Shown one piece after another: positions 1 to 8,676 of a stretch of 20,655 nucleotides of DNA (position 1 is its first letter; each line of letters begins with the position of its first letter). Under the pieces are notes generated by a model. That model saw only the letters and a program-made list of their open reading frames with translations. It did not search any database and was not told the DNA's origin. A program made the translations under genes and the position numbers. This DNA is from a virus. Where the stretch lies: positions 1-20,655 of IMG/VR virus record IMGVR_UViG_3300006928_000139; one strand, given 5' to 3'.

Positions 1-1
1 A

Positions 2-163
2 AAAAAATGGAAAAGTGTAGCAATACGCAGAGAAATCGTTGATATAGCCGCTGAAATCGGTGAAAAAACGGAAAGACCTACCAGCAATGTTTTTGCTTTC
101 GCGGTAAAACGTTTGAAAGAAGATCTGGAAAAGGGAAACCTCTCTGAAGTACCAAAACAGTGA
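2..163 (+). CDS. Partial small ribbon-helix-helix-like protein (C-terminus)
   Basis: The reading frame is open from the window edge to TGA at 161-163 and gives about 53 residues; the start lies outside. It reads as a short strand (WKSVAIR) followed by two helices (REIVDIAAEIGEK and NVFAFAVKRLKEDLEK). This is the layout of a ribbon-helix-helix DNA-binding fold of the Arc/CopG kind, in which the strand pairs in a dimer and lies in the DNA groove. Its stop overlaps the GTG start of the next gene (GTGA), so the two are probably translated together. That would place a possible small regulator or DNA-binding protein with a phage recombination or replication nuclease. The fold assignment is my reading of a fragment and is tentative; that it is coding is better supported, by the open frame and the overlap. 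Confidence 0.5.
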   Translation, partial: KKWKSVAIRREIVDIAAEIGEKTERPTSNVFAFAVKRLKEDLEKGNLSEVPKQ

Positions 164-867
164 AGCACAAAATACTTTACGAATCACCGTATGAGTATGG
201 TGTGTTCTCTAGTGAAACTCGCAAAAGCGGAAGGTTTTATGACTGCAATGGAGACAAACTTCCTTCAGTAACTACTGTACTATCTGGAACAAAAGAAGGA
301 GACTTCTTGAAGAAATGGATAGACAAAGTAGGTGAGGAAGAAGCAGAACGTATTCGCCTCGAAGCTGCGGCCAGAGGCACATACATGCATAACATTCTTG
401 AAAAACAAATCATCAACGGTGAGATTTGGGAATACAAGCCTGAGAACGCAGAGCAAAAGAGAGCTTTGAAGATGGCATGTACGATCATGGACCAAGGGTT
501 TCCCAACATATCACAAGTGTATGGTTGTGAAGTATCTTTGTATTATCCTGATAAATACGCAGGTCAAGCGGATGTTATTGGTGTACACGACAACGATCTT
601 TCTATCATAGACTTTAAGCAGACAAATAAACCAAAGCGCAGACAATGGGTTTGGGATTACTTTCAACAACTTGCTGCGTACTCTTTGGCCCACAACGAAC
701 TGTACGGCACAGACATACACAAAGGCGTAATTATGATGTGCTCAGTAGACTGCTTGTATCAAGAATTTGTTTTAGAAGGCAGGGAGTTTGACCGAGCCGC
801 TGAAGCTTGGATGGATCGAGTAGAGAAGTTTAGTCTTCTGTCCAAGGAGTTGGAAGCTCGGGACTAG
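160..867 (+). CDS. PD-(D/E)XK exonuclease (RecB/Cas4-like)
   Basis: This 235-residue protein has the motif order of RecB-family nucleases: RGTYMH at 72-77, E124 in GCEVSLYY, D138 in GQADVI, the D151-F-K153 metal/catalytic pair, and QQLAAY at 169-174. In this family the acidic residues and lysine bind metal and cut DNA. Phage members degrade DNA ends for recombination or replication, or break down host DNA. The GTG start gives a 4-base GTGA overlap with the upstream small gene, which supports it. It is one of only two + strand genes in the window, and its last 38 bases overlap the end of the opposing 1808-residue gene. The nuclease class is confident; the exact role (single-strand exonuclease, MGME1-like, recombination) cannot be told from sequence alone. 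Confidence 0.85.
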   Translation: MKHKILYESPYEYGVFSSETRKSGRFYDCNGDKLPSVTTVLSGTKEGDFLKKWIDKVGEEEAERIRLEAAARGTYMHNILEKQIINGEIWEYKPENAEQKRALKMACTIMDQGFPNISQVYGCEVSLYYPDKYAGQADVIGVHDNDLSIIDFKQTNKPKRRQWVWDYFQQLAAYSLAHNELYGTDIHKGVIMMCSVDCLYQEFVLEGREFDRAAEAWMDRVEKFSLLSKELEARD

Positions 868-3800
868 ACAAAAGAGATATTTCACCACTGTCTAAAAAAG
901 ATTCTCTATCTGCTATTTGGTCTTCGGGCCACGGAATAGCGCTTTCTCTATCCTCTCTTATTCTTTCATAGTTGTCTTGAAACCTAGGAGGCAGTATCCA
1001 AGGAGTGAATATTCCTTTTTCTATGTTATCCAAAGTAGTGTTATCCACACCTTGAATATTGGTAAGCCTTGTATATTGTTCTTCAAGAATATCTGGGTCT
1101 ACCTTTAATTTTTTAAGGTCTTGAAGTTTAAAATAAATATCTTGTTGTATAGTAAACCAAGCTCTTTGAGCATCATCGTATTGGTCTAAAATATATTCTT
1201 GCGTTATTCCTGTTTTTAAAACAGTTTCTGGAATAGCTGAATAGAACGAAGCGGGTGCTATGTTGGATTCTACATAACGTTTAAAAATACCGTCGTCTGT
1301 GTCAGTGATAGATGTGATGTAATATCTAACAGCCTCATTCGGATTTGCTGTACTCTGCGTCATACCAGCAATTCTTAATAAAGCTTGTATTTCTTCAACC
1401 CTTCTTCCGCTCTTCGTATATTGATCCTCGTCTTCAGAAAAAGCTTTTATTAAATCTCTACCTTGCCTGTATCCTCCTGGTCCAGCGTTGTCCAAACCAT
1501 ACACAAAAATTGTTTTTAACTTGTCACCAAGGCTATCGGTAGGATTATAAATTTGTCTACCTGTGTCTGTTTCATTGTTTATCAATTGAGCAGAAACTTC
1601 AGCTGCAATTGAAAGACCGTAATAATCTTCTAAAAATTGTATGGTAGCTTCAATAGAACCATCTACAATCGCTTCTGGAATGGAGGCTTGTTCTTCCCCT
1701 CTATCTCTTATAGAGCTATCAATTGCTGTATAAGCTCTTTGCAAAAAGGTAAACGGCATTAGGTAATCTAACAATATATAATCAAAACCTGTTCCATCAT
1801 CTCTTACAGAACTTGTTGGTGCTCTTGTAGCGTTTTTGTTGTACTCCGCTCCAATTCCGTCTGCTGCTTCTAAGTCTTCGTCGTCTACATCATACATAAC
1901 TTGACCTAAAGCAACCAATGCAGCAGGTAGTCCTACGATGGAACCTCCACCAATCAAAAGTCGTTTAGCTGCTTTTCTATGAAAAGGTCTTTGGTTTAAA
2001 AAAGACACATAAGGTTTGCCATCAGCTCCCATGTAAGCAGCCTTTTCTAAAGGCAAGCCAGCTTTTTCCATTAGCTCGTCAGGCACTCTATATGTCGCGT
2101 CTTTAACCTGCATTTGAACCAAGTTTCCACTGACTCTTATCATTTCTGTTGGGAAAGCAATAAAGTTTCCAAGAGGAAGTTTTCTCCAAAACTTTGCAAA
2201 AGCTCCAACATAATCATAGTTAGGAATAGTGTTTCTGGTTATATGCGCGGCCAAGTGTTTAGTGTAACTGTCTAAATCAGTCACGTTTCTATATAAAACA
2301 GCTGCGCTTGATTTATATGTGCCAATGTTTGTCGTCAACGTGCTTGAATAATCTCTTAAAATTTCAAGTTTCAACTCGTCTGTTAAAGGAGGAAACCCAT
2401 TTGCAACAGCTGCTTCTGACATTCTGTTTAAAGAATTTTTTATTTCAATAATGTTTGCTCCCCATGTCATCAGTTTAAAGTAATCATCGGCGGCAGCGTA
2501 GGTTCCTTTAAGCTTTCTAAAGACGGAACCAACAGTTTTGTCTATAGCATAACCAGGCAAAGTCATAGCCGTGGTAAAAGCCGTTTCTGTGTTCAAATGT
2601 TTTAGTGAGTACAAAGCGTGCATTACTTTTTCAGCGGTGTCGTACTTACCCGATCCTATCTCATTAAAAATACCAAACGCGTCGTTAAGATTGGCACTTG
2701 TGTTTGAAATGCCAAGTTGTCTAGCAATCCTCATTGTAGCTCTGGCTTCTCCAGCCGAGTTTCCTTGCCCTACTATATTTCCATCTTTGTCGTAAGCAAG
2801 TCCCGGAAAAAGCTCTTGCATAATGGTGTTGTTTGTAAGGCTCCAATCTCCTTGAATTAAATGCCCTCCTGCCGCAAACATTAGTGCCGCACCAAAAAAG
2901 TTTCTGGTTTGGGTTCCCGGACTCAAGACAATCATTCCACCTTGAATACCTGCTTTAGCTCTTAAAAAAGTGTTTTGGTAAACATTTATCAAACCGCTCC
3001 AACTGTTCGCTTGTGACAAAGTATCTAATCCTAACTCTTGTGCTATTTCTTTAGTGGTCCACATACCTTTTAAAGGATTAAATTCATCTACGGTAGGTAT
3101 CTCAAAATCAAACACCCCAGGAATTTTCTTTTGAGAAAACATCATTTCGCCAGGCATGTTGTTAAAGTTTTTAAGATCTCTATAAAAATTGTGCATCTCT
3201 ATAAGTTTTGCAACACGAGAAATGCTGGTAGCTGTCATTAAAGTCGGATCGGTTATCTCTCCCATCAAACGTCTTACAGCAAAAGGTATTTTATATCTTT
3301 CTTGCAAAAGCTTTGGACCTTCTGGAAGATTTACCGCCGTCGCTTCGTTTTTCATTTTCATAACACCAGGAAGACTCGCCATATCAGCGGAAGAACTAAA
3401 ATATGTTTGCGTTAAAATGTCGTCAACTATGTTTATAGCGTCCTGTCTTGTGAAAGTTGGATCTCCTGCGTTCATGGTTTCAAGAGAAACAATTGCAGAT
3501 TCAATAAGGTTTTGAGCTGCTGGCGATTTAATAAAAGCAGCACTAAATTTTGGGTTGAATCCCAACTGGTTTTCAAACAAAGCAAAAGAGCTTACAACAT
3601 AGGAGCCTAATTGATTTTCTAAAATCTGTCTTGTCGCTCCTTTTGCGTCTTCAACATCCCCTAACATCTCAGGAGGAAACTCGTTTAGTATTCTTTCTGT
3701 TAAAACATCTATTGATTTTCTTGCTCTAAGAGCAGCTTTTCTTAAAGGACTTGTTGGCAAATCTTGCGCAGCAACACTGGTTTTTTGGTTGCCTGCAATC

Positions 3801-6256
3801 AATGTTTTTAAATCATCTATTGCATCCGCGTTTTCTTCTGGGTTTTGTTCCAACAAATTTAACTCGTTTAAAGCCGCATTTTTTCCTTCTGGGTCTAGTT
3901 CAACCAAGGCTCCCGTTTTTCTAATAAAGTTTCTAACTTTTCTTCGTACTTCTTGTTCAGCTTCTAAAAACCTTTTTGTTTTAAACACACTGTCTTTTTT
4001 GGATGTTTCTTCAACCGCAGCAGCAATAATGGCTTTTTCTAAATCCGTTGCCATTTCTTTTGCTGTTTGGTTGTGTGCTCTTAAAGCTGCTTGAGTTTGT
4101 TTTTGTTTAGCCGTTGCTATTAGACCCATCTTACCCATTGGTCTAAACAAAGCAGACAAACGTCCTTTTGCTTTTGTAATAAACTCTCTTTGATCTAGAG
4201 GTCTACTGCTTCCAACAAGTCTCATACCTATAAGTTCTGAGTTAGGTATTTTTGAAATAGGGTCTACAATCAACTCATCAATTGTTTTTCCTTGATAATT
4301 ATTTTCAAATTCGTTTGAGTCAATGCTGGCGTCTTTACCCGTTGCAATTAATTTACCTAGATTTTTTTCTGCCAATATTGGTCTACCACCTTCTTCTTGT
4401 GTCGCCTCATCAATTAAGTTTTCCAACTCTTTGTTTTCTAAAAACTGTCTTTGAAAATAAATTTTTCCTTTTTCATTTCCTAAATCATCGTACAACATAA
4501 CTCTGGCAGACATGGCGTTGCCTTGTTCAGACAAACTGTCTCTTGTGTTTATATCTATAGGCAAGCCTTTGGTTTCGTCCCCTTCTTTTCTTTGAACATT
4601 TATATCAACAGGGCGAGTCATTTTTTCGTTTTTCATTCGATTTAACTCGTTTATAGACATAAGTTCTGCAATTTCAAAAGCAAGTTCTGTGTTGCTCATT
4701 GAAGAAGTGTTGTCTATAGAATCTCTTGGACGGTTTCTTTGAACAGCTCTTATCAAAGCTTCTCTGTCATATTTTTCAGACAGGTTTTTTATGTAATTTC
4801 TAAAGCCCGCTTTTCCCTCTAAAGATATAGTGATTGGCCCAGGAGCTGATTCTTTTTGCTGCATTTGAGAAGTCGCGTTAGCAAAAGCTTCTATTGAATC
4901 GTCCCAAGCTCCTTCCATTTCAGGGTTGTTGTAAAAGTTTGAATCAAACGCAGCAGGAGTAAAACTGTATCGACCTTGGCCCCCCGCCCAAAGTGTGTAG
5001 TTACTCCAAGTCTCTTCAGGAGTTGCACCTTGAAACTCTCTTGACACATAGTCAAAAAGCTCTTGACCAGCCATAGACTCAAATAGTTTTGTGTTTTCTT
5101 TAAACCGCTTTTCAAACGTTTCTTCGCTACCCAAATCCATTTCAAGCGCTTCTTTTTCTGCGACTTCTTGAAACTGTGTTTTGTAGAAACCTTTTAATTT
5201 TTCAAAAATTTGGTCCGTCGTATCTCCAGGCAAAACTGTAATGTCATTTTCTTCTGCTGCTTTCTTCAAAATGTCCATGTCTATAACAGCGCCTTCAGAC
5301 AAATCTTGTCCTTGAGTTTCTAAATACTCCATGAGTTGTCCTTGGGCAAAAGTTTCGAGAGTTTCTTCTATAAGTTCTTGGCTGTCTTTAGCCATCTTCT
5401 CTCGTTCTTTTATGTTTTTATATTTGGTGTGTCTTCTGTTTACACTAGAAACAACAGCAGGCGCCTCAAAAGCAAGCTCTCCCGCAATGCCCGAAGCAAT
5501 ACCAGTAGTAGGATCCAATGTCGGATCAACATATTTTTTTGTTAATAAGTTTGAAGAAACATTGTCTCCAGTTTCTGCCCCAGCTTGTAATACTGCTTGT
5601 ATCAAAGATCTTTTAAAAGGCTCTATTGATCTACCAACAAGAGCAAGAGGAAGAGTTGCGGCATTGATGATTGAACTTAAACCAGATTTTTTAAGAGCGT
5701 AAAGCTCTGCTCCCTCTTCGTCGTCGGGATTTTCTTCTAAATATTCAAAATACGAGTTTCCAAAATCTTGAGCAAATACTGTAGCGCCACCGCCCAACAT
5801 GCCTCCAGCAAGCGCTCCAGCAGGGCCACCCATTAAGAAACCAGCTGTGGCTCCTGTTCCAGCGCCAGCTAAAAAAGGAACAGAACCAGGTATTGCTTCT
5901 CCCAAAGTTTTAGCCCACCATTTTGAATCAGACAGATTTTTAAACTGCTCTGCTCCAGCGTCTCCATACTTTGCTCTGTAAACCTCTCTCGCTGCCGCTT
6001 CTTCTAATTCTTTTATTCCTTCTGCTCTTTTTTGAGCATCTTCGCTTTCCGCATCATCAATCGCTTGCTTTGTTTGTCTAAAAGACATCCTAGTAGCGGC
6101 GCTTCCTTTTTTAAGACTTTTAGCAAATATCTCTCCAAGCCCTAGCTCTTCGCCTTCGGGCAAATCTTTTTCTTCTTCAGGTAGTGTTTTTTCAGGAAGA
6201 TCTTGATTGGCAAGGATTGTTTGTCTTCGCCTTAACTGTTCCTCAGTGTAGGGCAT
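830..6256 (-). CDS. Giant internal virion / large polyvalent-type phage protein
   Basis: This is an 1808-residue protein, the largest and last gene of the leftward operon. The N-terminus is charged and helical. A Gly/Ala-rich hydrophobic stretch follows at about 121-162 and could cross or enter a membrane. The rest is mostly helical and charged, with a hydrophobic stretch near residues 1455-1475. I see no clear lysozyme, transglycosylase or protease motif. Size, position after several Gln/Gly-rich virion genes and composition fit the giant ejection proteins of podoviruses (role analogous to T7 gp16 or P22 gp16), which travel in the capsid and form a conduit for DNA entry. The ATG follows the previous stop by one base and has an AAGGAG ribosome site six bases upstream. 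The role is by analogy; I did not recognise a named family. Confidence 0.7.
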   Translation of the reverse strand: MPYTEEQLRRRQTILANQDLPEKTLPEEEKDLPEGEELGLGEIFAKSLKKGSAATRMSFRQTKQAIDDAESEDAQKRAEGIKELEEAAAREVYRAKYGDAGAEQFKNLSDSKWWAKTLGEAIPGSVPFLAGAGTGATAGFLMGGPAGALAGGMLGGGATVFAQDFGNSYFEYLEENPDDEEGAELYALKKSGLSSIINAATLPLALVGRSIEPFKRSLIQAVLQAGAETGDNVSSNLLTKKYVDPTLDPTTGIASGIAGELAFEAPAVVSSVNRRHTKYKNIKEREKMAKDSQELIEETLETFAQGQLMEYLETQGQDLSEGAVIDMDILKKAAEENDITVLPGDTTDQIFEKLKGFYKTQFQEVAEKEALEMDLGSEETFEKRFKENTKLFESMAGQELFDYVSREFQGATPEETWSNYTLWAGGQGRYSFTPAAFDSNFYNNPEMEGAWDDSIEAFANATSQMQQKESAPGPITISLEGKAGFRNYIKNLSEKYDREALIRAVQRNRPRDSIDNTSSMSNTELAFEIAELMSINELNRMKNEKMTRPVDINVQRKEGDETKGLPIDINTRDSLSEQGNAMSARVMLYDDLGNEKGKIYFQRQFLENKELENLIDEATQEEGGRPILAEKNLGKLIATGKDASIDSNEFENNYQGKTIDELIVDPISKIPNSELIGMRLVGSSRPLDQREFITKAKGRLSALFRPMGKMGLIATAKQKQTQAALRAHNQTAKEMATDLEKAIIAAAVEETSKKDSVFKTKRFLEAEQEVRRKVRNFIRKTGALVELDPEGKNAALNELNLLEQNPEENADAIDDLKTLIAGNQKTSVAAQDLPTSPLRKAALRARKSIDVLTERILNEFPPEMLGDVEDAKGATRQILENQLGSYVVSSFALFENQLGFNPKFSAAFIKSPAAQNLIESAIVSLETMNAGDPTFTRQDAINIVDDILTQTYFSSSADMASLPGVMKMKNEATAVNLPEGPKLLQERYKIPFAVRRLMGEITDPTLMTATSISRVAKLIEMHNFYRDLKNFNNMPGEMMFSQKKIPGVFDFEIPTVDEFNPLKGMWTTKEIAQELGLDTLSQANSWSGLINVYQNTFLRAKAGIQGGMIVLSPGTQTRNFFGAALMFAAGGHLIQGDWSLTNNTIMQELFPGLAYDKDGNIVGQGNSAGEARATMRIARQLGISNTSANLNDAFGIFNEIGSGKYDTAEKVMHALYSLKHLNTETAFTTAMTLPGYAIDKTVGSVFRKLKGTYAAADDYFKLMTWGANIIEIKNSLNRMSEAAVANGFPPLTDELKLEILRDYSSTLTTNIGTYKSSAAVLYRNVTDLDSYTKHLAAHITRNTIPNYDYVGAFAKFWRKLPLGNFIAFPTEMIRVSGNLVQMQVKDATYRVPDELMEKAGLPLEKAAYMGADGKPYVSFLNQRPFHRKAAKRLLIGGGSIVGLPAALVALGQVMYDVDDEDLEAADGIGAEYNKNATRAPTSSVRDDGTGFDYILLDYLMPFTFLQRAYTAIDSSIRDRGEEQASIPEAIVDGSIEATIQFLEDYYGLSIAAEVSAQLINNETDTGRQIYNPTDSLGDKLKTIFVYGLDNAGPGGYRQGRDLIKAFSEDEDQYTKSGRRVEEIQALLRIAGMTQSTANPNEAVRYYITSITDTDDGIFKRYVESNIAPASFYSAIPETVLKTGITQEYILDQYDDAQRAWFTIQQDIYFKLQDLKKLKVDPDILEEQYTRLTNIQGVDNTTLDNIEKGIFTPWILPPRFQDNYERIREDRESAIPWPEDQIADRESFLDSGEISLLSSPELPTPWTED

Positions 6257-6257
6257 G

Positions 6258-7643
6258 TTACACTCCTTCGTTTACAGGCTCGTCTACAGGTAGTGCTCTA
6301 AATTCGTTTACATAAACAGAAGACTGTTTTGGATCAAAGGTTCCAGCTGCTCTAATTTTAGCGATGATAAAGTCTGCAAAACTTGTTGGCGCTCCGTTGT
6401 ATGTTTTTATTACAGCTAAAGTACGGTCATGCGCCTCAACAATGTCGCTGTGTCCTTGCATAGCAAAAACCACAGACGCGTGATCCGTAGAAGAAGAGTT
6501 ACCTAGTTTTCTTTCCTTTAAAAGGTCTTGAGAACTGGACATAACAGATTCATAAATCTTTTTCTTGTCTATTATAGGACCTTCATCGTCATCAAAAATA
6601 GCGTCTCTTATAGTAGCTGTAAACTGTGGGCCTTGTCCTTGTGCTCTGCTACTTAACTGATTTCCAAGTCGAATCATTTCAAGTTCGTCTGCTAGCACCT
6701 TGTCTCGCGCTGTTGCTTGATTTGCTCTATAGGCGTTCATCTGCGACGCAAACCCAAGTATGCCTCCTTGTTTTGTTTGTGGCATCACTGCTGATTTTTT
6801 TGCTAATTCTTTACGCTCTTCTATAATATTGTTTATTCTTTCCATTAACTGTTGTTGTTTTGTGGTGTCTACTTGTTGAGTACCTAACAAAGCAGATCCT
6901 CCCGCTTTTAAAAGTCTTTCTTTCTCTTCGTTAGAAAGCCCTTGCCACACATTCCAAGGAAAAGAACCTAGTCCATATTGCGCAAGATCTTCTGGCTTTT
7001 GAACCAAACCAGCCAATGTTGATCCTCCCTCTTGCATACCCGGAGCAGTAAGCATGTTTTTAATTTCTGTTAAAAAACTAGGTGTCAAAAGTTGCTCGTT
7101 AGGAAACGCTTCTGTGATACCAAATTCTTTTTTCAATTTTTGCAAAGAATTAGAATAAGCCACACTCATGTTTTTTAAATAGCTTTGTACTTTTTCCATG
7201 TCTTTGGTTTTCATAACAAAGCCAGAAATTTCGTCGTAAAAATCTTGCTTTAAGTTTTTCAAAGCGTTTTCAAAACCACTAGGTCCTTGGTCCTTGGACA
7301 TTTCGCCCATACCCATGCCCATAGGTTTAGTTTCCATTTTACTGATGTCTTCGATTGAAGGATTGGTCATGCTCGCCATGGTATTAAGCGCCATGTTAAT
7401 GTCTTGATCGCCTTGCTCAAAGAGTTGTGTGGGCATCACTTTACCACCCATTTGATAACGCTTACCGTCCATAACGTTTTCTTTTTGACCTTTGGTCATC
7501 TTGTCCCAAATAGAAAACATTTTTTTGCGTTCCACAGGTGTTGCGCCAACAGCTCCCCCACCTCTGTAGCTAGGATAAGGTACAGTGCCTCCGCTTTGCA
7601 TATCAACGGCGGAAGAGAACATTTTACGTCCTTTCCAAGCCAT
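6258..7643 (-). CDS. Virion protein with repeated Gly-Gly motifs, unknown family
   Basis: This 461-residue protein has no signal peptide or membrane span. It is rich in Met, Gln and Lys and probably mainly helical. Short motifs of the pattern x-x-Gly-Gly-small recur: MQSGGTV and RGGGAV near the N-terminus, then QMGGKV, MQEGGST and KQGGIL. The same kind of motif appears in the neighbouring genes. The ATG overlaps the stop of the 281-residue gene by one base (TAATG), so the two are translationally coupled. It sits between a Gln-rich protein and the giant internal protein, which makes a capsid-internal or ejection protein the best guess. I do not recognise a named domain; a scaffold or tail-associated role is also possible. 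Confidence 0.6.
   Translation of the reverse strand: MAWKGRKMFSSAVDMQSGGTVPYPSYRGGGAVGATPVERKKMFSIWDKMTKGQKENVMDGKRYQMGGKVMPTQLFEQGDQDINMALNTMASMTNPSIEDISKMETKPMGMGMGEMSKDQGPSGFENALKNLKQDFYDEISGFVMKTKDMEKVQSYLKNMSVAYSNSLQKLKKEFGITEAFPNEQLLTPSFLTEIKNMLTAPGMQEGGSTLAGLVQKPEDLAQYGLGSFPWNVWQGLSNEEKERLLKAGGSALLGTQQVDTTKQQQLMERINNIIEERKELAKKSAVMPQTKQGGILGFASQMNAYRANQATARDKVLADELEMIRLGNQLSSRAQGQGPQFTATIRDAIFDDDEGPIIDKKKIYESVMSSSQDLLKERKLGNSSSTDHASVVFAMQGHSDIVEAHDRTLAVIKTYNGAPTSFADFIIAKIRAAGTFDPKQSSVYVNEFRALPVDEPVNEGV
6263..6268 (-). promoter_or_regulatory. Ribosome-binding site of the 1808-residue gene
   Basis: AAGGAG on the - strand lies six bases before the ATG at 6256 and within the last codons of the preceding gene. 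It is a near-perfect Shine-Dalgarno match, stronger than at most genes here, and it settles the start of the giant protein. Confidence 0.75.
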
Positions 7644-8488
7644 TAAACGTACCCAAGCATCTTAAACAAGTCTGCTAAACCACCGCCAGCTTGAGAACCG
7701 TAAATAGTTGTAGCTCCTTGTGGAATCATTCCAAGCATACCTTGATACATTTGCATACGTTTCCAAGGCTCCATAGCCATTTCTTGTGCGCCTTTATATT
7801 GAGAATCATACATTTGTTGTTGTATGTCTCTGCCTTGACTTCCAAGTTGACCAAACTGGTTTATTTGATTCATAAGGCCTTGTTGTCCTTGCATACCTAA
7901 ATCAGCAAAACCTCGTCCCATTTGTCCCATTTGTCCTCCAAGTTGACCTAAACCTTGTCCAGCTCTTTGTGCCAAATTTTGTGCTTGAGTATAGCCTTGT
8001 TGCCTTATGCCACCAACCGCTTCCATCATACCTCGACTGGCCTGTCTTTGTCTTTCTTGTTCCATAAGACGTCCACGAGAACCACCAAACGCACCAGAAC
8101 CTACGGCTCCTGCTCTATCTTGCAAGCCTTGTTGAGCGGTGGCTTGTTGCATGTCTCTCATAGTTTGTTGAACTACTTGATCTTCATACGGATTATAAAA
8201 CTGTTGTGCTGCCATCGGATTATACATTCCTTGTGCCTGTTGCAAAGCTCCAAAGCCTTGTTGTGCCATGCCCGCACCTTGTTGTAAATACGGTGCAAAT
8301 CCTCCAAGACCGCCCGCCAGTGCTCGCGCTTGCATTTGGTAAGGATCGAGTCCAGCAACTTGTCTGATTGGAACAGGAATAGGTTGATTGGCTAAACCCG
8401 CTGCTGATTCTAAAAACCCACGACGCATTGCCCCAGCATAAGGCTGGTCATAATAAGCTGTTGTTGATGGATCTGAATAACTTGCCAT
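7643..8488 (-). CDS. Gln/Gly-rich virion protein, probable DNA-ejection component
   Basis: This is a 281-residue low-complexity protein, strongly enriched in Gln, Gly, Met and Ala, with recurring QQG, GQLGGQMGQMG and AQQG-type stretches and a predicted helical core. It has no signal peptide. Small Gln/Ala-rich helical proteins next to a giant protein are typical of podovirus ejection proteins (compare P22 gp7/gp20 and T7 gp14), which are packed with the DNA and released at infection. It starts directly after the stop of the preceding small ORF (no spacer) and its own stop is shared with the next start (TAATG). The C-terminal SQAGGGLADLF resembles the Gly-Gly motifs of its neighbours. The role is by composition and position only. 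Confidence 0.6.
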   Translation of the reverse strand: MASYSDPSTTAYYDQPYAGAMRRGFLESAAGLANQPIPVPIRQVAGLDPYQMQARALAGGLGGFAPYLQQGAGMAQQGFGALQQAQGMYNPMAAQQFYNPYEDQVVQQTMRDMQQATAQQGLQDRAGAVGSGAFGGSRGRLMEQERQRQASRGMMEAVGGIRQQGYTQAQNLAQRAGQGLGQLGGQMGQMGRGFADLGMQGQQGLMNQINQFGQLGSQGRDIQQQMYDSQYKGAQEMAMEPWKRMQMYQGMLGMIPQGATTIYGSQAGGGLADLFKMLGYV

Positions 8489-8671
8489 CTAACCCCCCAT
8501 TGAATTGATTTGTTCTAGTGTCGGTATGCCTACTGCATCTACCGCTTCTCTACGGATAACAAACTCACCCGGCTCTAGTTTTGCAAAAGTAATATCACCT
8601 GGTCTGTTTTTTATAGAGCCTCCGCTTTTGTAACCCATTTTTTGTACTACATCGGGTCTAACTTTAGCCAA
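8489..8671 (-). CDS. C-terminal segment likely joined to the 314-residue ORF by -1 frameshift
   Basis: As a free-standing gene this would be 60 residues with a TTG start and no convincing ribosome site. In the same frame the codons just upstream read FPNKGLAAL and run into AKVRPDVVQKMGYKSGG, a smooth continuation in composition. This frame is entered by a -1 slip at 8695-8701 in the end of the preceding ORF. I therefore think the segment is the natural C-terminus of a fusion of about 377 residues. It carries a KSGGSI motif like those in adjacent virion proteins and a conserved-looking EPGEFVIRREAV stretch. The alternatives are a true separate gene started at TTG, or a single-base assembly error in the A6 tract. 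Confidence 0.6.
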   Translation of the reverse strand: MAKVRPDVVQKMGYKSGGSIKNRPGDITFAKLEPGEFVIRREAVDAVGIPTLEQINSMGG

Positions 8672-8676
8672 CGCAG

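Noticed and set aside
822-843. Small hairpin (AGAAG/CTTCT) near the convergent gene ends as a terminator
   Set aside because: Five base pairs with no T-run on either strand; too weak to call.
3189-5702. Several + strand open frames of 60-123 codons opposite the giant gene
   Set aside because: They are antisense to a long coding frame, lack ribosome sites, and have compositions that mirror the codons of the true gene.
830-6256. Lysozyme or transglycosylase domain in the giant protein
   Set aside because: I looked for the usual Glu-containing catalytic motif and its context and could not find a convincing one.
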